Assembly (NCBI GenBank): GCA_045637505.1
Contig: JAZTZO010000020.1
Span: forward strand, 122,575 to 186,574
Source: RGIG4079 sp045637505
GTDB taxonomy: Bacteria > Bacteroidota > Bacteroidia > Bacteroidales > Muribaculaceae
DNA: 64,000 nucleotides
Direction of reading: 5' to 3'
Part shown: positions 26,391 to 35,600 of the stretch, in pieces
Layout: every line of letters begins with the position of its first letter
Position numbering within the stretch: the first letter of the stretch is position 1
The notes under the pieces: generated by a model
Seen by the model: only the letters and a program-made list of their open reading frames with translations
The model's database searches: none
What the model was told of the DNA's origin: nothing
Program-made: the position numbers and the translations under genes

Positions 26391-26424
26391 AAAAAATCTC
26401 AATCGCTAATGCGGTTGAGATTTT
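26391..26424. terminator. Bidirectional terminator between the Sel1 gene and the porin gene
   Basis: Arms AAAATCTCAATCGC (26393-26406) and GCGGTTGAGATTTT (26411-26424), 14 pairs with one wobble, A/T runs on both sides, between convergent genes. Confidence 0.85.
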
Positions 26425-26446
26425 GAGTGTTGTTTTATATTGTTGT

Positions 26447-27694
26447 TTAGAACATAAATGTAGCAGAGGCAACGGCACGATGATTGTCTACAGAATGTGT
26501 GTTGATGATTTTACCATTGGCTTTGTTGAGGTCGCCATACCATGCTGTAGTGTAGTTATATTCAACGCCAAAACGCCAGTGTGGGAGGTTGTAGGTAACT
26601 TCGGCCGAGCCACAAACGATTTGGTCAACATCGACACCTGTACCGATGAGGCTTGACACTTCTTTGGTTGTGCCGAGGTTTTTCATGTAGCCACCAAATA
26701 CTCCTACTTTCCATTTCTTACCCCACACTATGTTTATCCACGATGACGAGTTGTAGGTAGGGGTATATGATTGTTGGCCGGTAATGGGGTCAATGTCGCA
26801 CACACCGTAACCACCAAGCATAGATGTCTGTGTGAGGTTAGATGCGAGGGTGCTTTTTGCTGCAAATTGCCACATAGGAGTGGTGTATTTAGCGTGAATT
26901 TCGCCCGAAACCGAGGTGATGCGTTCATCTACTTTATAGGTATTGCCATTGACTGTGGCTTGAGTGCGAGGCACGAGCGAAGTCATGTCGGCACCAGCAC
27001 CTACGATGAGGTTACTTGTTTTATAGTCGGCACCAAAATGAATTTCGGGGACACAACTATTTTTGATATATTTGTTGCTTTTTACGCTCTTGGTGTTATC
27101 ATTTTCGTCAGGACCAACAGATAGGAATTGCGATTGCCACACTGCCGACGCTGTGAGTTGAAGCCCTTTGTGATTGAAACGATAACGCACTTGTGGGGCG
27201 CGGCTAAATGGTTGGAATGGCGCGCCAGTGTTGAGGTTGAGCATTTGTGGTGATACCTCGCCAAAGAATGGGTGCCATGTTTGACCAGCAAGAACCGATG
27301 ATTTGCCCCAGTTGAAATTGAAATAAGCGTGGCGTAGGCGAATGAGTGAAAGGGTAGTACCTGAGCCACGGAAGTCAAATTCAATCTTTGCCGATGTCTT
27401 TGCGCTGCCCAATTTAGGCCCGTTTACATCAAGCCCAAGACGAGAGTATAAAAGATAGAAATTGCTGTTGTCTTGGTCGTTGAGGTCATTGCCTTCTGCA
27501 TCTAATTTGATGTCCATAGGGTAGCTGTAGAATAGGCCGTCAACGCTTTCTACATTGGCGCGAGTGTTATAAAACAAGTCGGCACGCACTTGGCCATAGA
27601 TTTTTAATTTAAAGCCATTTTTTGATTCTACTTCCTCGGCAATGCTGTTGAATGCGATGAGAGAAAGAGAAAGTAGTAAAAATAATTTTTTCAT
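26447..27694 (-). CDS. Outer-membrane porin-like protein (DcaP-like barrel)
   Basis: 415 residues with signal peptide (MKKLFLLLSLSLIAFNSIAE), then KIYGQVRADLFYNTRANVES, typical of 16-strand porins and DcaP-like channels, with many alternating strands (LYSRLGLDVNGP, AKIEFDFRG, RHAYFNFNW, GQTWHPFF) and a terminal Phe (SATFMF) required for barrel assembly. These channels let small anions such as dicarboxylates through the outer membrane. The SLC13 anion transporter gene lies 72 bases upstream in the same direction, so outer- and inner-membrane passage of the same substrate is plausible. A terminator-like hairpin separates the two genes. Confidence 0.85.
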   Translation of the reverse strand: MKKLFLLLSLSLIAFNSIAEEVESKNGFKLKIYGQVRADLFYNTRANVESVDGLFYSYPMDIKLDAEGNDLNDQDNSNFYLLYSRLGLDVNGPKLGSAKTSAKIEFDFRGSGTTLSLIRLRHAYFNFNWGKSSVLAGQTWHPFFGEVSPQMLNLNTGAPFQPFSRAPQVRYRFNHKGLQLTASAVWQSQFLSVGPDENDNTKSVKSNKYIKNSCVPEIHFGADYKTSNLIVGAGADMTSLVPRTQATVNGNTYKVDERITSVSGEIHAKYTTPMWQFAAKSTLASNLTQTSMLGGYGVCDIDPITGQQSYTPTYNSSSWINIVWGKKWKVGVFGGYMKNLGTTKEVSSLIGTGVDVDQIVCGSAEVTYNLPHWRFGVEYNYTTAWYGDLNKANGKIINTHSVDNHRAVASATFMF

Positions 27695-27712
27695 AATTAA
27701 AGCAAAAATAAA

Positions 27713-27748
27713 AAGAAGCTGTAACGATAAATGAAACAGCTTCTTTTG
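27713..27748 (-). terminator. Hairpin between the SLC13 and porin genes (terminator or attenuator)
   Basis: Arms AAGAAGCTGT (27714-27723) and ACAGCTTCTT (27737-27746), followed on the minus strand by a T run. It would reduce read-through from the SLC13 gene into the porin gene. Confidence 0.75.
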
Positions 27749-27765
27749 TATAGTTAATTTAAATG

Positions 27766-29286
27766 TTATCCACCAATAAATCCGTTAGAACCGAGAACGA
27801 TGAGCATGATGTAACCAATCACAAGACCAACAACGCCCATGATAATACCAACTTTGGCCATATCTTTTTCTTGAATCAAGCCAGTTGCTTGAGCCATTGC
27901 ATTGGGAGGTGTTGAAATAGGAAGAATCATACCTAAAGAAGATCCGATAGCAACACCAATCAACAATGTTGATACGCCACCGAGTGGAGCCAATTGGGTA
28001 GCCATACTACCACCTGCTACTGCCAAGATTGGAACCAAAAGGTTGGCTGTCGCTGTGTGAGAGATGAAGTTGGCCATTGCGTAGCAGATGAGGCCTGAAC
28101 CGATAATTACGAGGATTGGTGACCAGGTGTCGAATGGAATTGATGAGATGATGTGAGTTGCTAAGCCAGTTTGGTTTAATGCTACACCAAGAGCAAAACC
28201 ACCGGCTACCATCCAAAGCACACCCCAGCTAATTTCTTCAAGGTCGCGACGAGTAATAACGCCGATGATACAGAATACACCCACAGGGAGCATTGCCACT
28301 ACATTAGAGTTTACACCAGTAACTTTATCGAATACCCAAAGGAGTACTGTCAAGGCAAATACTACATAAACGGTGATTGAACGCCAGTCTTTTTTAGCTT
28401 CACCTTTAATGTCGAGGTGGATAGTTTTTTGTTTGAATGGGAATAATTTCAATAACACTACCCATGAGATGAACACAAGGAGAAGAGTGAAAGGAATCAT
28501 GAATGCCATCCATTCACCAAAACCGATGTTCATGTTCATACCTTCGGGATCGTTGAGATATTTCAAAGCGATTGCGTTAGGAGGTGTACCGATAGGAGTA
28601 CCCATACCACCAATGTTGGCTGCAACTGGAATTGCAAGAGCCAAGCCAATTTTACCTTTACCATCGGCAGGAAGTGCTTTAAGCACAGGAGCCAAGAATG
28701 TGAGCATCATAGCAGCTGTTGCAGTGTTGCTCAAGAACATTGAAAATACAGCAGTAACAGTGATGAACCCTAATAATACATATTTTGATTGAGTGCCGAA
28801 AGGCTTTAACATCACTTTGGCAAGCTTGACATCAAGACCTGTTTTAGTGGCAGCAATAGCGATGATGAAACCACCAATGAAAAGCATGATGATAGGGTCG
28901 GCAAAACAAGCCATCAATGATTTGTAGCTTGTGAGCGTTCCCAATGTTTCGGGTGCGATACCTTCGCGGAAGAACCACAAACTACTGTCGGATGTGGCAA
29001 AAAGCAACAATACAACCACAAATGTTGAGGTGGTCCATGCTGGGATTGCGTTGAATACCCACATCAAAGTTGCAAATGCGAAGATTGCAATTACACGTTG
29101 TTCTACTAAAGTGAGACCTTCAATGCCGAATGATGTTGTTGGGATAGCCCATAGGACAATCATAGTGATTGAGGCAATGAGGATTTTTGTGAGGCGTGAA
29201 GCCAATAGCTCGGTTGACAATAATTTTTGGAGTTTTTGGCGTTGAAGCGCCTCCATCAAATGCGAACCATGAAATCGTTTAAACAT
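27766..29286 (-). CDS. SLC13-family (DASS) anion:sodium symporter
   Basis: 506 residues from ATG 29286 (MFKRFHGSHLMEALQ). About 11-12 membrane segments and the two DASS motifs: FLSNTATAAMMLTFLAPVL (SNT motif 1, about residues 180-198) and ANFISHTATANLLVPILAV (about 410-428), plus the substrate loop ANIGGMGTPIGTPPNAIAL and the matching ISTPPNAMAQATG at the C-terminal half. These importers carry succinate, fumarate, citrate or sulfate with Na+. An extra 45-codon N-terminal extension in the open frame lies across the promoter and is left out. Probable partner of the porin downstream. Confidence 0.93.
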   Translation of the reverse strand: MFKRFHGSHLMEALQRQKLQKLLSTELLASRLTKILIASITMIVLWAIPTTSFGIEGLTLVEQRVIAIFAFATLMWVFNAIPAWTTSTFVVVLLLFATSDSSLWFFREGIAPETLGTLTSYKSLMACFADPIIMLFIGGFIIAIAATKTGLDVKLAKVMLKPFGTQSKYVLLGFITVTAVFSMFLSNTATAAMMLTFLAPVLKALPADGKGKIGLALAIPVAANIGGMGTPIGTPPNAIALKYLNDPEGMNMNIGFGEWMAFMIPFTLLLVFISWVVLLKLFPFKQKTIHLDIKGEAKKDWRSITVYVVFALTVLLWVFDKVTGVNSNVVAMLPVGVFCIIGVITRRDLEEISWGVLWMVAGGFALGVALNQTGLATHIISSIPFDTWSPILVIIGSGLICYAMANFISHTATANLLVPILAVAGGSMATQLAPLGGVSTLLIGVAIGSSLGMILPISTPPNAMAQATGLIQEKDMAKVGIIMGVVGLVIGYIMLIVLGSNGFIGG

Positions 29287-29387
29287 AATATATATATTAA
29301 TTAATAGTTTTTGTTCTGAAATTACAATAAATCTCTGATTTACACCCTTTAACGTTGTCGCAACAGGGAGGGTGGCAAAAACGAGTG

Positions 29388-29395
29388 CAAAGTTA
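29388..29395 (-). promoter_or_regulatory. Promoter -7 element of the SLC13 gene
   Basis: TAACTTTG on the minus strand, about 102 bases before ATG 29286. It lies inside the longer open frame and so argues against the upstream start. Confidence 0.5.
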
Positions 29396-29536
29396 CGGCT
29401 TTTTTTTGGATTTGTGACCAATTTTTTAGATTTGTTTTGATTTTTGTTGGGTTAAAAGATGTGATTTTGGAAACTATTGATAGTGTGTGGGTGTTTTTGC
29501 TTCAGTAAATAAATTTTATTGTAAAAAGTGTATATT

Positions 29537-31237
29537 ATGGAAGTAGTAGTTAATTTGTTTAGAGAATATCCCTCATTGGCGATATTTTTGACCATTGGTG
29601 TAGGTTTCTGGATAGGGAAACTGAAGTATAAATCGTTTTCGCTCGGCACGGTGACCTCGGTGTTGCTGGTGGGGGTAGTCGTGGGACAAATGAATATCCC
29701 CATCTCGGGGCCGTTAAAATCGGTGTTTTTCCTTCTGTTTTTGTTTGCCATTGGTTATAGTGTAGGTCCACAATTCTTTCGCTCGTTGCGAGGCTCGGGG
29801 TTGAAACAAGTGGGGTTTGCAGTAGCATTGTGTGTGGTGTGTCTGGTGGTAACTTTTGTTATAGCTAAACTATTTGGCTATTCGCCCGGAGAGGCCGCTG
29901 GATTGTTGAGTGGTGCTCAAACTATTTCGGCAGTAATAGGTGTGGGAGGTGATACTATTTCTACGCTCAACGCTTCGGCTGCCGATAAAAAGATGTGGAC
30001 CGATATGATTCCGGTGTGTTATGCTGTAACATATATCTTTGGAACAATTGGCTCGGCATATATTCTTGGAAATATTGGCCCTCGATTGCTTGGCGGATTG
30101 GAAAATGTGAAAAAACAAACGGCACAACTTGCTTTGCAACTTAACCAAAGTAGCATTGCAAATGACCCTGCCTATATCGATTCAAATCGCCAGGTTGTAT
30201 TTCGTGCCTATCGTGCCGAATCGTCTTATTTCGATACCACGCGCACAGTGGCTGAAATTGAGGCTTATATCAAGAAGATGAATCGCCGTGTATTTGTAGA
30301 ACGATTACGCATCGATGGCAAGATTGTAGAGCCCGATTTTACTACAAGGGTGAAAAAAGGCGCTGAAATAGTGTTGAGTGGACGCCGTGAATATGTAATT
30401 CAAGATGAAAGTTGGATTGGTCCTGAAGTTGCCGATAATGAATTGTTATCGTTCCCCATGGAGCAAGTGAGAGTGATGCTGACCAAAAAGACTGTTGATG
30501 GTATTACTGTTGACCAATTACGCATGAAGCCTTTTATGACTGGCGTGATAATCAAAAGTATAAGCCGTGGTGGCGTTGAGATTCCAGTGCTTGCACAAAC
30601 CGAGTTATGCGCAGGAGATTTAGTCACTATCAACGGACTTGCGCGTGAGGTTAATATTGCTGCACCTCAAATGGGGTATGTAGATCGCCCAACTAATCAA
30701 ACCGACCTCGTGTTTGTGGGTTTGGGTATTGTTATAGGAGGAATCGTTGGTGCTTTAACCTTGCACCTCGGTGGTGTGCCCATAAGCCTCAGCACAAGCG
30801 GTGGCGCTTTGATAGCAGGATTGGTGTTTGGATGGCTTCGTTCAAAGCGTCCAACATTTGGAGGCATTCCTCAACCAGCACTTTGGATTCTTAATAACTT
30901 AGGGTTGAATATGTTTATCGCAGTAGTGGGTATCACAGCCGGCCCTACATTTATTCAAGGTATTGAAAAGGTTGGTTTTATGTTGTTTGTTGCTGGAGTA
31001 CTTGCTACATCTATTCCTCTATTTGTCGGGTTGTGGATGGGAGCAAAGATATTCAAATTCCACCCTGCAATAAATCTTGGTTGTTGTGCCGGTGGTCGCA
31101 CCACAACTGCAGCACTCGGTGCAATACAAGACTCACTTCAAAGCTCAATACCTGCAATGGGCTATACTGTGACATATGCCGTGGGTAATACGCTGTTGAT
31201 TCTTTGGGGTGTGGCCATTGTGTTGCTGATGGCATGA
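29537..31237 (+). CDS. aspT: AspT/YidE-family aspartate:alanine antiporter
   Basis: 566 residues from ATG 29537. Two homologous membrane halves (AspT-AL-type domain 1 about residues 10-165, FLFAIGYSVGPQFFRSL; domain 2 about 395-560, NNLGLNMFIAVVGITAGP) flank two RCK-C/TrkA-C-like regulatory domains (about 205-380, IVEPDFTTRVKKGAEIVLSG). Members exchange aspartate in for alanine out. The next gene, 46 bases on, encodes aspartate 4-decarboxylase, so together they form the Asp/Ala proton-motive cycle known from Tetragenococcus. The conserved GYxxGPxFF motif is present. Divergent from the SLC13 gene. Start chosen over the GTG at 29528 because ATG with A-rich upstream fits the neighbours. Confidence 0.92.
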   Translation: MEVVVNLFREYPSLAIFLTIGVGFWIGKLKYKSFSLGTVTSVLLVGVVVGQMNIPISGPLKSVFFLLFLFAIGYSVGPQFFRSLRGSGLKQVGFAVALCVVCLVVTFVIAKLFGYSPGEAAGLLSGAQTISAVIGVGGDTISTLNASAADKKMWTDMIPVCYAVTYIFGTIGSAYILGNIGPRLLGGLENVKKQTAQLALQLNQSSIANDPAYIDSNRQVVFRAYRAESSYFDTTRTVAEIEAYIKKMNRRVFVERLRIDGKIVEPDFTTRVKKGAEIVLSGRREYVIQDESWIGPEVADNELLSFPMEQVRVMLTKKTVDGITVDQLRMKPFMTGVIIKSISRGGVEIPVLAQTELCAGDLVTINGLAREVNIAAPQMGYVDRPTNQTDLVFVGLGIVIGGIVGALTLHLGGVPISLSTSGGALIAGLVFGWLRSKRPTFGGIPQPALWILNNLGLNMFIAVVGITAGPTFIQGIEKVGFMLFVAGVLATSIPLFVGLWMGAKIFKFHPAINLGCCAGGRTTTAALGAIQDSLQSSIPAMGYTVTYAVGNTLLILWGVAIVLLMA

Positions 31238-31283
31238 AGTTGATTCATAATTTATAATTCGTAATTCATAAAAAAAAGATTGT

Positions 31284-32993
31284 ATGGAAAATAAAAAAAG
31301 CAACTGTAATTGTACAGAAAAAAGAAAATTTGAACGAGAACTTGAAAAAATGAGTCCGTTTGAGATAAAAAATAAGTTGATTGCTATGGCGCAAGAAGAT
31401 GCTCGCAAATCGTCGGCAATGTTTCTTAATGCAGGCCGAGGAAATCCCAACTGGGTGGCCACTACACCACGAGAAGCATTCTTTTTGTTGGGGAAATGGG
31501 CTTTAGCAGAGTGTCATCGCACAAAAGATGTGGGTAATGGTATTGCAGGTATTCCTTCACGTGAGGGGTGTGGTGAACGATTCAGGACTTTCCTTGAGGT
31601 GCATCGCAATTACGATGGTGCTGAATTGTTGCGAGGTGCATTTGAATATCTAATTGTAAATCACAACGTAGATCCTAATGATGTGGCTCATGAGTGGGCC
31701 GAGGCTGTGATTGGTGACCAATATCCTACACCCGACCGCATTCTTCATTGCACCGAACTATTGGTGCGTGATTATCTCGCAAAGGAAATGGGAGGTTGCC
31801 AATGCGATGATGATTGTGAATGCAACGAGGGCAAGGATTGTGGTTGCGAATGCAAGAGCAAGGTTTATGACCTATTTGCCGTAGAGGGAGGCACTGCTGC
31901 GATGTGTTATGCATTTGACTCTTTGTTTGAAAATCGATTGCTCAAAAAAGGGGATACCATCGCAATTATGACACCGGTATTTACTCCTTATCTTGAAATT
32001 CCTCATCTCGAACGGTTTGGGTTTAATGTGGTGAATATCAGTGCCAATAAGATAGAGGAAGATGGATTGCATTATTGGCAGTATCCCGATGAAGAAATTG
32101 ATAAGTTGCGTGATAAAAATGTGAAACTCCTTTGCGTGGTAAATCCCAGCAATCCACCATCTTACACTTTGTCGCAGCACGCATTAGACCGCATTGCCGA
32201 TGTGGTGCATAAAGATAATCACGACTTGATGATTATTACCGACGATGTGTATGGCACTTTTGTTCCCGATTTTAAATCGTTGATGTACCGATTGCCACAC
32301 AATACCATGACAGTCTATTCATTCTCAAAATATTTTGGAGCAACTGGGTGGCGCCTTGCGGTAATAGCTCTTAATCAGTTAAATATCTTTGACGCGCTCA
32401 TAGAGCATCTTTGCGACAAGGACAAAAAAGCATTGAATACTCGCTACGGCTCATTGACACTTGAACCCGAAAAGATGAAATTTATTGATCGCATGGTGGC
32501 CGATAGTCGCATGGTGGCTCTTAATCACACTGCAGGACTCTCTACTCCACAGCAAATGCAAATGTCGCTCTTCGCCGCATATTCGCTTCTTGATAGAGAA
32601 AATGTGTATAAAACGCGTATGCAAACGATTATTAATAACCGACTTGATGCGTTGTGGAAAACTACAGGCTTCACTCTCAAGTCCGACCCTTTGCGAGCAG
32701 GATATTATTCAGAAATGGATATAATGGTGTGGGCTAAGCATATCTATGGCAACGAGTTTTGTGAATATTTAGCCAAGAATTATGAACCACTCGACTTTGT
32801 GATACGCCTTGCCAACGAAACGGCTGTAGTGTTGTTGAATGGCGACGGCTTTGCTGGACCCGATTGGTCGGTACGCATCTCACTTGCTAACCTCGACCGC
32901 AAATCCTACCTACGCATAGGCACAGCAATACGCTCAATCCTCAACGAATACCATAGCGAATTTCGCAATGACGGGAAATCGGCTGAGAAATAA
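31284..32993 (+). CDS. aspD: Bifunctional aspartate transaminase / aspartate 4-decarboxylase with cysteine-rich insert
   Basis: PLP enzyme that turns aspartate into alanine and CO2. The 569 residues are close to the usual AspD length (about 530-550). PLP fold landmarks: NPSNPPSYTLS (about 287), DDVYGTF (320-326), SFSKYFGATGWRLAV with Schiff-base Lys 349, and the C-terminal RISLANL. Unusual: residues 172-190 form a Cys-rich insert with seven cysteines (C172, 174, 178, 180, 186, 188, 190) in the spacing CxCxxxCxC then CxCxC, and the N-terminus has another CNC. This looks like a metal or Fe-S binding loop, not part of the classic enzyme. Paired with aspT upstream; terminator follows. Confidence 0.93.
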   Translation: MENKKSNCNCTEKRKFERELEKMSPFEIKNKLIAMAQEDARKSSAMFLNAGRGNPNWVATTPREAFFLLGKWALAECHRTKDVGNGIAGIPSREGCGERFRTFLEVHRNYDGAELLRGAFEYLIVNHNVDPNDVAHEWAEAVIGDQYPTPDRILHCTELLVRDYLAKEMGGCQCDDDCECNEGKDCGCECKSKVYDLFAVEGGTAAMCYAFDSLFENRLLKKGDTIAIMTPVFTPYLEIPHLERFGFNVVNISANKIEEDGLHYWQYPDEEIDKLRDKNVKLLCVVNPSNPPSYTLSQHALDRIADVVHKDNHDLMIITDDVYGTFVPDFKSLMYRLPHNTMTVYSFSKYFGATGWRLAVIALNQLNIFDALIEHLCDKDKKALNTRYGSLTLEPEKMKFIDRMVADSRMVALNHTAGLSTPQQMQMSLFAAYSLLDRENVYKTRMQTIINNRLDALWKTTGFTLKSDPLRAGYYSEMDIMVWAKHIYGNEFCEYLAKNYEPLDFVIRLANETAVVLLNGDGFAGPDWSVRISLANLDRKSYLRIGTAIRSILNEYHSEFRNDGKSAEK

Positions 32994-33013
32994 AACGCTA
33001 CAATTACTCTAAT

Positions 33014-33052
33014 CAAATTATGCAAATCGCATTATTCGATTTGCATAATTTG
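33014..33052 (+). terminator. Terminator after aspD
   Basis: Perfect 16-pair arms CAAATTATGCAAATCG (33014-33029) and CGATTTGCATAATTTG (33037-33052). Lacks a long T run, so it may also act as a protein-binding palindrome. Confidence 0.65.
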
Positions 33053-33156
33053 TGTAAAAGAATGTGTAAAATGGGATGATAATTAAATTACAATAGTTTC
33101 AGGATAAGATGTTCACATGTTGGGATGGAGGTAGAGGTGAAGTAGTTGGGAGATAA

Positions 33157-33867
33157 TTATGATTTGTTATTCCATACGCATTGGTGTATTATGTTATCGC
33201 TTATGCCAGCTTCTTTTAATTTGTTGGCTATTGAGATCCTCTCATTATATATAGTATCATTCTCATATATTTTCTCAATGAAAAAATCTATTGCGTTGAA
33301 TATTCGCTTAAAGCCTTCTTGATTGTTTATATCTATGCCACTAAACGAACTTCTGTCTTTGTGTAATGATAAATAGTATAGACCTCCTATTATCAACGCA
33401 GTTAATGCAGCTATGTCAATACCTTTTTCTTTGAAATGATCTTCGTAAGATTTTACTAATGGTAGAATATGTGTCTCTCGCAATATTGCTGTTCTTATAG
33501 TGGTATTGTTGTTGTCTGCAACTTCCCATCTAAGAAGCTCAAGCATTATAGAATCGTTATTTAGTTCTTGAAACAGATGTTGGAGAATTTTGTTCAGCGT
33601 CTCTTTGTGAGTCGCTTGATGCTTAATGTCTTTTAATATGTCGCTAAACCAATAGTCATATTTTTTTACAAATTCGCTCATAAAAGCCTCAAGGTTTTCA
33701 TAGTGATTGTAAAAGACAATAGGTTCTATTTTTGCAAGTTTTATAATGTCCGTTACTAAAACATTAGAAAATCCATTGAGTTTTATTTGTTCGATAGCTG
33801 CATTATTAATGCTCTCAATAATGCTTGCTTTAGTTCTTCTTGGTCGTCTTTTCTTCCCGTCGGTCAT
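33157..33867 (-). CDS. TetR-family transcriptional repressor of the divergent BspA-like gene
   Basis: 236 residues. The N-terminal helix-turn-helix (about residues 10-60: KASIIESINNAAIEQIKLNG, VLVTDIIKLAKIEPIVFYNH) is the TetR type; the rest is an all-helical ligand domain (LRWEVADNNNTTIRTAIL; LTALIIGGLYYLSLHK). It is divergent from the BspA-like gene at 34111. The 243 bases between hold three inverted repeats of the kind TetR proteins bind (33914-33929, 33976-33993, 34045-34072). The repressor probably controls its own gene and the divergent operon; the inducer is unknown. The base composition (AT-rich) matches the island 33.1-36.7 kb. Confidence 0.88.
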   Translation of the reverse strand: MTDGKKRRPRRTKASIIESINNAAIEQIKLNGFSNVLVTDIIKLAKIEPIVFYNHYENLEAFMSEFVKKYDYWFSDILKDIKHQATHKETLNKILQHLFQELNNDSIMLELLRWEVADNNNTTIRTAILRETHILPLVKSYEDHFKEKGIDIAALTALIIGGLYYLSLHKDRSSFSGIDINNQEGFKRIFNAIDFFIEKIYENDTIYNERISIANKLKEAGISDNIIHQCVWNNKS

Positions 33868-33975
33868 ATAATAAAAAGAGCATAATTTAATAATGATAAA
33901 TAATAGCGATTATACTATACAAATATAGTCATTTTTTTAAAGATATACGAGGATTGTAAATTTACTTATGAAAAA

Positions 33976-33993
33976 ATACAATAGTGATTGTAT
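33976..33993. promoter_or_regulatory. Inverted repeat, probable TetR operator (middle)
   Basis: Arms ATACAAT and ATTGTAT separated by AGTG, sharing the core ACAAT/ATTGT with the larger palindrome at 34045-34072. A weaker repeat ACTATA/TATAGT lies at 33914-33929. Confidence 0.55.
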
Positions 33994-34033
33994 AAAATGT
34001 GCGATTGAAAGCTGGTATTTTGCAAATAATTGT

Positions 34034-34041
34034 TATATTTG
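34034..34041 (+). promoter_or_regulatory. Promoter -7 element of the BspA-like gene
   Basis: TATATTTG, with a TTTG box at 34019-34022 (11 bases; shorter than usual). The large palindrome starts four bases downstream and overlaps the likely start of transcription. Confidence 0.5.
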
Positions 34042-34044
34042 TGG

Positions 34045-34072
34045 ATTATATACAATAAGTATTGTATATAAT
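34045..34072. promoter_or_regulatory. Perfect 28-base palindrome, probable TetR operator
   Basis: Left arm ATTATATACAATA (34045-34057), spacer AG, right arm TATTGTATATAAT (34060-34072): 13 perfect pairs. It begins just after the -7 box at 34034, a classic place for a repressor site. Confidence 0.75.
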
Positions 34073-34110
34073 ATTTCTAAAATGGAGGATATAAGAAAGA
34101 TTATAGAGAA

Positions 34111-35559
34111 ATGAAAAAGAAATTGTTAGTACTAATATTATTTATCTGTATGGGCGTTTGTTCATATTCTCAAATATGTTCATTTGATGCCGTAACTTCT
34201 GAATATGGTCAATTAAGGACTATCTTAGGAGAAAGTTGGGATAAAGTTGATTCATTAAGTGTGACTGGTCCAATTAATGCTACAGACTTCCGAACAATGT
34301 GGGAATGTGCATTTTATGGTAATCTAAGTGTGCTTAATTTAGAAAAAGCACAAGTTGAAAATAATAAAATTCCTGATTATGCATTATCTGATGTAAATAA
34401 GCAATACTGGGAAGTAGATCAAACAATCTATTTGGGAATAAAAAAAATAATGCTTCCGGATAATATTGTTGAAATAGGCAAATCGGCATTCAATTATATG
34501 CAATTGGAAGAAATCAATTTGCCGGAATCTTTACGTAAACTTAATATATATAGTTTTGCAAATTGTCATTGGCTAAATGTTGATCCACTTATTATTCCGG
34601 AAGGAGTAATAGAAATACCAGCTCAATGTTTTGTTAATTGCCAAAACTTCAAGAAATTGGTATTGCCTTCTACACTTCGTAAAATAAAACAATGTGCATT
34701 TTATAATACTCGTATGGAAGAGGTTGTTTTTCGTGAAGGGTTGGAATGTATAGAAAATGCAGCATTTCATGGTTCAGGGGAATTAAAGAAAGTTTTATTG
34801 CCAAATACTTGTTTGGAATTAGAAGGATTTGTGTTCAGTTTGTGTGATAGTTTAAAAGAACTTCGATTGCCTGACGGTATTAAAAAAATACCAGCCAACT
34901 TTGCTTCATATTGCAATGTGCTTGAAAAAGTGAATATACCAGAAAACGTTGAAATCATTAGTGATTATGCTTTTCAATGGTGCTTTGCATTAAAAAATAT
35001 CAAATTCCCAGAAGGACTAAAAACAATAGGTCATACCACTTTTCATTATTGTAATCCTGATTCTATAGTTTTTCCTGAATCATTACAATATATAGGTGGA
35101 GGGTGTTGTAGATATTGGAAAAATCTCAAAACGATTTATTCAAAATCACTAATTCCTCCATTTTGCGATGAAGATCCTGATAATTCTGGGGTTTATTCTT
35201 TTGGGGGACTTACATCTACTGATATACCCGTTTATGTTCCCGTAGGTTCGGCTGATTTATATCGCAATGCGCAAGGGTGGAGTTATTTTAATAACTTTAT
35301 CGAGACGGATGAATTCCCTGAAGCTGGTATATATGGAGTAAAAATAGACATCCCAAATCAATCAAAAGTATATTGGGCTAATGGGAGTCTTAATATTGAG
35401 GTCTCAAATGATATTGAAAAGCCCATCTTTTATTCTATTTATACTATTGATGGACGAATAGTTACTCAAGGTTTATTAGAATCCTCTCATATTGCTATTC
35501 CAATGGTAAAAGGTGTTTACGTCGTAAAGATTGGGGAGCGTTTTGTTAAAATTAGCTGA
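34111..35559 (+). CDS. BspA-like leucine-rich repeat (LRR_5) secreted protein
   Basis: 482 residues with signal peptide (MKKKLLVLILFICMGVCSYS). From about residue 85 to 390 it consists of LRR_5 repeats of the BspA type (LKNIKFPEGLKTIGHTTFHY, LEEINLPESLRKL, LVLPSTLRKIKQCAFYNTR). The end (about 405-482) holds the sorting-like tail PIFYSIYTIDGRIV ... GVYVVKIGERFVKIS. Relatives act as surface adhesins or mucin and host binders in Bacteroidales. It is the first gene of a TetR-controlled AT-rich group; codon use (many ATA, AAT, TTA) differs from that of the BspA protein at 41460, in keeping with a different origin. Confidence 0.88.
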   Translation: MKKKLLVLILFICMGVCSYSQICSFDAVTSEYGQLRTILGESWDKVDSLSVTGPINATDFRTMWECAFYGNLSVLNLEKAQVENNKIPDYALSDVNKQYWEVDQTIYLGIKKIMLPDNIVEIGKSAFNYMQLEEINLPESLRKLNIYSFANCHWLNVDPLIIPEGVIEIPAQCFVNCQNFKKLVLPSTLRKIKQCAFYNTRMEEVVFREGLECIENAAFHGSGELKKVLLPNTCLELEGFVFSLCDSLKELRLPDGIKKIPANFASYCNVLEKVNIPENVEIISDYAFQWCFALKNIKFPEGLKTIGHTTFHYCNPDSIVFPESLQYIGGGCCRYWKNLKTIYSKSLIPPFCDEDPDNSGVYSFGGLTSTDIPVYVPVGSADLYRNAQGWSYFNNFIETDEFPEAGIYGVKIDIPNQSKVYWANGSLNIEVSNDIEKPIFYSIYTIDGRIVTQGLLESSHIAIPMVKGVYVVKIGERFVKIS

Positions 35560-35600
35560 ATTACAAAATAATATGTCGTACTAAATAAATTTAACCTATA

